Below are positions 29,972 to 34,474 of a stretch of 34,474 nt of DNA, piece by piece. The notes under the pieces were generated by a model that saw only the letters and a list, made by a program, of their open reading frames with translations, was not told where the DNA came from and did no database searches. Location of the stretch: positions 1 to 34,474 of the forward strand of contig DATMFQ010000049.1 in assembly GCA_035556075.1 (NCBI GenBank). The letters are read 5' to 3'. Every line of letters begins with the position of its first letter. Position 1 is the first letter of the stretch. The position numbers and the translations under genes are program-made. The DNA comes from 73-13 sp035556075. GTDB lineage: Bacteria; Actinomycetota; Actinomycetes; Actinomycetales; Microbacteriaceae.

Positions 29972-32560
29972 ATGGCACGCCCCATCCCTGAGAAGCCCGC
30001 ACTCGAAGGCCTCGAAGCCCACTGGGGCCCGGTGTGGGAGTCCGAGGGGACGTTCCGCTTCGACCGCGCCGCCGCCCTCGCGGCCGGCAAGGACGCGCTG
30101 TACGCGATCGACACCCCACCGCCGACGGCATCCGGCTCGCTCCACATCGGGCACGTCTTCTCCTACACGCACATGGACCTCGCCGCCCGGTTCCACCGGA
30201 TGCGCGGCAAGCACCTCTTCTTCCCCATGGGCTGGGATGACAACGGTCTCCCGACCGAGCGCCGGGTCCAGAACTACTACGGCGTCCGCGTCGACCCGTC
30301 GCTCCCCTACGACCCGGACTTCACGCCGCCCGCGCACACCGGTGGCAGCGTCAAGCTCGCCGACCAGGTCCCGGTCGCCCGCCGCAACTTCGTCGAGCTC
30401 TGCGAGCGGCTCACGGAGGAGGACGAGCAGAAGTTCGAGGAGCTCTGGCGCGGCCTGGCGCTGTCCGTCGACTGGTCGCTCACATACCGGACGATCGGGG
30501 ATGACGCGCAGCGGGTCTCGCAGCGCGCATTCCTGAAGAATCTCGGACGCGGCGAGGCCTACCAGGCCGAGGCGCCGACGCTGTGGGACGTGACCTTCCG
30601 CACCGCCGTCGCACAGGCGGAGCTCGAGGAGAAGGAGCAGCCGGGCGCCTACCACCGGCTCGCGTTCCCGCGCACGGACGGGCAGGGCGCCGTCGAGATC
30701 GAGACGACCCGCCCGGAGCTCCTCGCCGCCTGCGTCGCGCTCGTCGCGCACCCGGACGACGCCCGGTACGCGGCGCTCTTCGGCACGACCGTCACCACGC
30801 CGGTCTTCGGCGTCGAGGTGCCCGTGCTCGCCCACCACCTCGCGCAGCCCGACAAGGGCTCCGGCATCGCGATGATCTGCACCTTCGGCGACACGACCGA
30901 CGTCGTGTGGTGGCGGGAGCTCGATCTGCCGATCCGCACGATCCTTGGGCCGGATGGCCGCGTCAAGGCGGAGGCGCCCGAGGCGATCACGAGCGAGGCC
31001 GGTCTCGCCGCCTACGCCGAGCTCGCCGGGAAGACGGTCTTCAGCGCGGCCGCCCGGATGGTCGAGCTGCTCACCGAGGCGGGTGCGCTCATCGGTGCGC
31101 CGCGCAAGATCACGCACCCGGTCAAGTACTTCGAGAAGGGCGACAAGCCGCTCGAGATCATCTCGACCCAGCAGTGGTACCTCGTCAACGGCGCACGCGA
31201 CGCACAGCTGCGGGATGCGCTCCTTGACCGCGGCCGGGAGATCGCATTCCATCCGGAGCATATGCGGGTGCGCTACGAGAACTGGGTCGGCGGGCTCTCC
31301 GGCGACTGGCTCGTCTCGCGGCAGCGGTTCTTCGGCGTCCCGATCCCGGTGTGGTACCGCCTCGGCCAGGACGGCGAGCGCACCGGCGAGGTCCTCGTCC
31401 CGGAAGCCGCCCAGCTGCCGATCGACCCCACGATCGATACCCCACCCGGGTTCGACGAGTCGCAGCGCGGTCAGGCCGGCGGCTTCGTCGGTGAGGTCGA
31501 CATCCTCGACACCTGGGCGACCTCCTCCCTCACACCGCAGATCGCCGCGGGCTGGGGCACCGACGACGAGCTCTTCGACCTCGTCTTCCCCTACTCGCTG
31601 CGCAGCCAGGGCCAGGACATCATTCGCACCTGGCTCTTCTCGACCGCGTTGCGCTCACACCTCGAGCACGGCTCGGTGCCGTGGCAGCACGCCGGCATCA
31701 GCGGCTTCATCGTCGACCCCGACCGCAAGAAGATGTCGAAGTCGAAGGGCAACGTCGTCACCCCGGACGACCTCCTCAAGGAGCACGGCTCCGATGCGGT
31801 GCGCTACTGGGCGGCGTCGTCGAAGCTCGGGACGGATGCGGCCTTCGACCCGCAGAACCCGAAACTCATCAAGATCGGTCGGCGCCTGGCCATCAAGGTG
31901 CTCAACGCCGCGAAGTTCGTCCACGGGTTCCCGACACCGGCGGCCCCCACCGGACCCAAGGCACTCCGGGAGCACATCGCCGAGCCACTCGACCTCGACG
32001 TGCTCGCGACGCTCGCGACCGTCATCGAGCAGGCGACCGCCGCATTCGAGGCCTACGATCACGCGAAGGCGCTCGAAGTGACGGAGCACTTCTTCTGGAC
32101 CTTCTGCGACGACTACCTCGAGCTCGTCAAGGAACGCGCCTACTCCGGTGAGGGCACCGCGCAGGCCTCGGCAGTGGCGACCCTGCGACTCGCGCTCGAT
32201 GCGCTGCTCCGGCTGCTCGCCCCATTCCTCCCCTATGCGACCGAAGAGGTCTGGTCGTGGTCGCATGACACCTCGGTGCACACGGCCGCCTGGCCGACGC
32301 CAGACGAGCTCGGGGCGCCCGAGGCGAACGGGCTCCTGCCCATCCTCAGCGAGGCGCTCATCAGCATCCGCCGGGCTAAGACCGACGCGAAACTCTCGCA
32401 GAAGGCCGTCGTGGCAACCGTGTCGATCGCGGGCCCCGCGGTGCTCGAGACCGGGCTCGGCGATCTGCGCGCGGTCGGACGCATCCAGGACATTGCCTTC
32501 ACGGTCGCGGACGAGGTCGCGGTCGCCGACGTCGTGCTCATCGACGTCACAGATATCTAG
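29972..32560 (+). CDS. valS: Valyl-tRNA synthetase
   Basis: An 862-residue class I synthetase charging tRNA-Val. The ATG at 29972 has GGAAG about 9 bases upstream. HIGH is exact at 58-61 (GSLHIGHVFSYTHMDLAARF), and KMSKS is at 587-591 (DRKKMSKSKGNVVTPDD). The CP1 editing and anticodon-binding domains are present. The sequence stops soon after the anticodon-binding domain, so the C-terminal coiled-coil arm of E. coli-type ValRS is missing or much reduced. A TAGAAT box overlaps the previous stop codon (29875-29880) and may be its promoter, but no -35 matches. Unlike ileS, its 94-base leader shows no T-box. Confidence 0.97.
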   Translation: MARPIPEKPALEGLEAHWGPVWESEGTFRFDRAAALAAGKDALYAIDTPPPTASGSLHIGHVFSYTHMDLAARFHRMRGKHLFFPMGWDDNGLPTERRVQNYYGVRVDPSLPYDPDFTPPAHTGGSVKLADQVPVARRNFVELCERLTEEDEQKFEELWRGLALSVDWSLTYRTIGDDAQRVSQRAFLKNLGRGEAYQAEAPTLWDVTFRTAVAQAELEEKEQPGAYHRLAFPRTDGQGAVEIETTRPELLAACVALVAHPDDARYAALFGTTVTTPVFGVEVPVLAHHLAQPDKGSGIAMICTFGDTTDVVWWRELDLPIRTILGPDGRVKAEAPEAITSEAGLAAYAELAGKTVFSAAARMVELLTEAGALIGAPRKITHPVKYFEKGDKPLEIISTQQWYLVNGARDAQLRDALLDRGREIAFHPEHMRVRYENWVGGLSGDWLVSRQRFFGVPIPVWYRLGQDGERTGEVLVPEAAQLPIDPTIDTPPGFDESQRGQAGGFVGEVDILDTWATSSLTPQIAAGWGTDDELFDLVFPYSLRSQGQDIIRTWLFSTALRSHLEHGSVPWQHAGISGFIVDPDRKKMSKSKGNVVTPDDLLKEHGSDAVRYWAASSKLGTDAAFDPQNPKLIKIGRRLAIKVLNAAKFVHGFPTPAAPTGPKALREHIAEPLDLDVLATLATVIEQATAAFEAYDHAKALEVTEHFFWTFCDDYLELVKERAYSGEGTAQASAVATLRLALDALLRLLAPFLPYATEEVWSWSHDTSVHTAAWPTPDELGAPEANGLLPILSEALISIRRAKTDAKLSQKAVVATVSIAGPAVLETGLGDLRAVGRIQDIAFTVADEVAVADVVLIDVTDI

Positions 32561-32577
32561 GAATGCGAGGGGCCGCC

Positions 32578-32823
32578 ATGCAGCTCGGCACACGTTGGGA
32601 TGTCGGAGACGAGCCGCCCGGGACGCTCGCCGAGGCGATGCGGCACGGGATTCAGCGCGTCGAGGCGGAACTGATCGCCGACCGGATCGACACGACCGGC
32701 TGGCGTTGGACCCTCACCTGGCTCGAGCGGCGCCCCATCGCCGAGCTCGACGATGGCACCCGTGTCGCGCAGCACGCTGACGGGACCGTCTCGATCCTGC
32801 CGCTCGCCGACGACGAGGCATGA
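32578..32823 (+). CDS. Small conserved hypothetical protein
   Basis: An 81-residue acidic protein; ATG 32578 is preferred over ATG 32563 because GAGGGG lies 6 bases upstream. It contains LGTRWDVGDEPPGTLAEAM, RVEAELIAD and WRWTLTWLERRPIAELDDGT, giving a compact alpha/beta pattern with no known domain. It starts 17 bases after valS and overlaps the next gene by ATGA (32820-32823), so it is translated in an operon with both. The AGGAATGCG 9-mer lies across the valS stop and the rejected start. Confidence 0.75.
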   Translation: MQLGTRWDVGDEPPGTLAEAMRHGIQRVEAELIADRIDTTGWRWTLTWLERRPIAELDDGTRVAQHADGTVSILPLADDEA

Positions 32824-33713
32824 CCACCGCGCGCGGCGCCCGACTCGGCGCCGCTGGCTCGCTGACCGGGGCCGCGCTCTTCTGGGCCGCGAACTACGTG
32901 GTCGGCGCCCTCGTCATCGGCGCGATCGACCCGTTCTCCCTCGCCTTCCTCCGCTGGCTCTTTGCGGCGATCATCCTCGTCGGACTCGCCCAGCTGCTCG
33001 AGCGACCCGATTGGCGCCTCGTGTGGCGTCGGCTCCCCCGGCTCGTGCTGCTGTCGTCGCTCGGCATGGTGAGCTTCGCGCTGTTCCTCTACATCGGGCT
33101 CGAAACGACCGCGCCGATCAGCGCGTCGCTCGTCAGCTCGACGGGCCCCGTGCTCATCGCGATCACGGCGACGATCGTGCTGCGGGAGCGGCCCGGGCTT
33201 CGGCAATGGGGCGGCCTCGCGCTCGCGCTGACCGGGGTCCTCCTCGTCATCAGCCGCGGCTCGCTCGACACGATCCTCGGCCTGCAGTTCGCGGTCGGTG
33301 ACCTCTGGGTCATCGTCGCGACGATCGCCTGGACCGCCTACACGGTGCTGAGCCGCAAGCCGCTCGGGATCCCGCCACTCACCTCGACGGCAGCGCAGGC
33401 GGTGTCGGCGACCGTGATCCTCGGGGTCGTCGTCGCATGCACCGGGCTGGCACTGCCGCGCGACGGCGCCACCTGGGGTGGGCTCGCCATCATCGTCGTG
33501 CTCTCGAGCGCGCTCGCGTACCTCTTCTGGAATCTCGGTCTCGCCAAGGTGCCCGCGTCGGTTGCCGGCATCTTCCTCAACCTCATCCCCGTCTTCACCG
33601 TCGTCATGGAGCTCCTTCGAGGCGCGCAGGTCAGCTGGGCACAGTGGCTCGGCGGGGCGCTCGTGCTCGGCGGCGTGCTGCTCGCGACGCTGCAGCTGCG
33701 CCGCGGCCGCTGA
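32820..33713 (+). CDS. DMT superfamily transporter, EamA family
   Basis: A 297-residue membrane protein of ten helices formed by two EamA repeats, for example FWAANYVVGALVIGAIDPFSLAFLRW in the first and LAYLFWNLGLAKVPASVAGIFLNLIPVF in the second. EamA proteins export amino acids, purines and other metabolites with protons; the substrate is unknown. It overlaps the small protein gene upstream, and its stop is three bases from the convergent gene at 33717, with no room for a terminator. Confidence 0.9.
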   Translation: MTTARGARLGAAGSLTGAALFWAANYVVGALVIGAIDPFSLAFLRWLFAAIILVGLAQLLERPDWRLVWRRLPRLVLLSSLGMVSFALFLYIGLETTAPISASLVSSTGPVLIAITATIVLRERPGLRQWGGLALALTGVLLVISRGSLDTILGLQFAVGDLWVIVATIAWTAYTVLSRKPLGIPPLTSTAAQAVSATVILGVVVACTGLALPRDGATWGGLAIIVVLSSALAYLFWNLGLAKVPASVAGIFLNLIPVFTVVMELLRGAQVSWAQWLGGALVLGGVLLATLQLRRGR

Positions 33714-33716
33714 TCC

Positions 33717-34474
33717 TCAGCCCTCGGGTGTGGGAAACGCGCGCTCGAGCGCAGCGAGCGCGTGTCGCTCCGGGTCCTCGCCCGCGGCAGCCGCGCTGAT
33801 CGCGATGCGCTCCGCAAGCCCGGCCGGCACCGGGATCGATGGACCGGCGACGAACGGGGGTGGTGCGTTCGTTGGTGCGGTCGCCACCGCACCACGCGGC
33901 TTCAGCACGAGACCGATGACCGGCAGCGTGATCGTGCCGAGCACGTCGAGGATCGCGATCGCCGCGAACCAGCGCCAGTAGTCGTCGCCCGCGCGCCCCG
34001 GGATGTCCCCGTCAGTGAGGATCGGGAGGATGATCATGATCGCGACGATCGTCATCATCGCCAGCGTCGCCACGAGGATCACCCGGACCGCACGCTGCGG
34101 GCGGGCAACGAGCAGGAGCAGCAGGTTGGTCTGCGCGAGCGAGACCGCGAGGACGGTCAGTACGCCGAATGCGCGCCACCAGCCATCGCTGGAGCCCAGG
34201 AGCTCCCAGGGCGTCCAGATGAGGGTGAGCGGCGGCACGATCGCGGCGAGGCTCGCCACGAGACCGACGTAGCCGACGACCCGAGCGGCACGGCTGACGA
34301 TCGCCAGGTGGCAGAGGATCGTGATCCCGAAGAGCCCGATCGTCAGCGTCGTGAGCAGGATCTTGCCCTGCAGGTCACCGAAGGTCCCGCCGATGAGCGA
34401 GATGATGCCCAGGAGCGCGGCGATCACCAGCGATGCGATGACGACAATGATCGCGGCGCGGCGGATCCCCTTCA
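33717..34474 (-). CDS. Uncharacterised membrane protein, start at or beyond the window edge
   Basis: The frame remains open to the right edge. A GTG at 34427 gives 236 residues but cuts into the first hydrophobic helix. Reading upstream gives KGIRRAAIIVVIASLVIAAL, a short positive N-terminus followed by a complete first helix, preceded by a partial codon ending TG. The true start is therefore probably the codon straddling position 34474/34475. About six hydrophobic helices follow, then a polar tail of 50 residues rich in Pro and Ala. A segment DGDIPGRAGDDYWRWFAAI lies outside the membrane between helices. No known domain is recognised; it looks like a Micrococcales-specific membrane protein. 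Confidence 0.72.
   Translation of the reverse strand, partial: KGIRRAAIIVVIASLVIAALLGIISLIGGTFGDLQGKILLTTLTIGLFGITILCHLAIVSRAARVVGYVGLVASLAAIVPPLTLIWTPWELLGSSDGWWRAFGVLTVLAVSLAQTNLLLLLVARPQRAVRVILVATLAMMTIVAIMIILPILTDGDIPGRAGDDYWRWFAAIAILDVLGTITLPVIGLVLKPRGAVATAPTNAPPPFVAGPSIPVPAGLAERIAISAAAAGEDPERHALAALERAFPTPEG

Larger units (their letters stand above)
719..34173. repeat. Dispersed over-represented motif GAATGCG (extended AGGAATGCG)
   Basis: At least 42 copies, 20 as GAATGCG and 22 as CGCATTC, run from 719 to 34173. Fourteen extend to the 9-mer: 2237, 3321, 6694, 16045, 17553, 17568, 18588, 24462, 25385, 26112, 27202, 27438, 30526 and 32559. Ten of the 42 lie between genes, though such DNA is only about 7% of the window. 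Counts are by eye and could miss a few. Confidence 0.7.

Noticed and set aside
1..34474. CRISPR arrays, prophage or IS elements
   Set aside because: No regularly spaced repeats, transposase, integrase or phage structural genes were seen on either strand.

Overview
The window is high-GC DNA (roughly 70% GC by eye) from an actinobacterium. Gene order ileS-folC-ndk-VKOR-rne-DUF4031-rplU-rpmA-obg-proB-proA-nadD-rsfS-tRNA-Ala, the translational-type T-box before ileS and the GTG starts point to Micrococcales, most likely Microbacteriaceae; the genus cannot be told. Most of the window is core chromosome. I see no prophage, IS element, CRISPR array or complete defence island.

Layout. 1-170: start of a trimethylamine-monooxygenase-like flavoprotein, leaving the window. 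495-4478: an overlapping operon of an MMPL exporter, a HisKA_3 sensor kinase and a NarL/LuxR response regulator. 4582-6084: monofunctional catalase. 6324-6399: tRNA-Ala(GGC). 6417-12925: a minus-strand operon with ribosomal proteins L21/L27, the ribosome-assembly GTPase Obg, proline synthesis (proB, proA), NAD synthesis (nadD), the ribosome silencing factor rsfS and two uncharacterised membrane proteins; a promoter is visible at 13021-13049. 13116-14562: a DUF998-like membrane protein and a DUF4031 protein. 14569-16671: RNase E/G. 16943-17533: a VKOR-family thiol oxidase. 17589-22633: ndk, folC and ileS, with ileS behind a T-box leader. 22875-24283: a YtrA-type GntR regulator with a DUF1648 membrane protein. 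24603-25352: an AbiEi/DUF559-like protein that has apparently lost its nuclease core. 25437-27160: lipB-lipA. 27238-28587: an MHS-type transporter. 28615-29877: an unknown single-pass protein with two repeated extracellular domains. 29972-33713: valS, a small unknown protein and an EamA transporter. 33717-34474: a membrane protein whose start lies at or just past the right edge.

The least expected signal is not a gene. The 7-mer GAATGCG occurs at least 42 times, evenly split between strands, against about 3-4 expected from composition. The 9-mer AGGAATGCG occurs 14 times against about 0.2 expected. Inside genes the motif is carried by otherwise uncommon codons (GCA before TTC, AAT before GCG). 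Between genes it is denser, and at 17553-17576 an inverted pair sits between convergent genes. That resembles the behaviour of DNA uptake sequences, but a methylation or mutational origin is equally open. A second element, a 75-nt inverted repeat (24423-24497) with a partial copy at 25377-25395, brackets the degenerate DUF559 gene.
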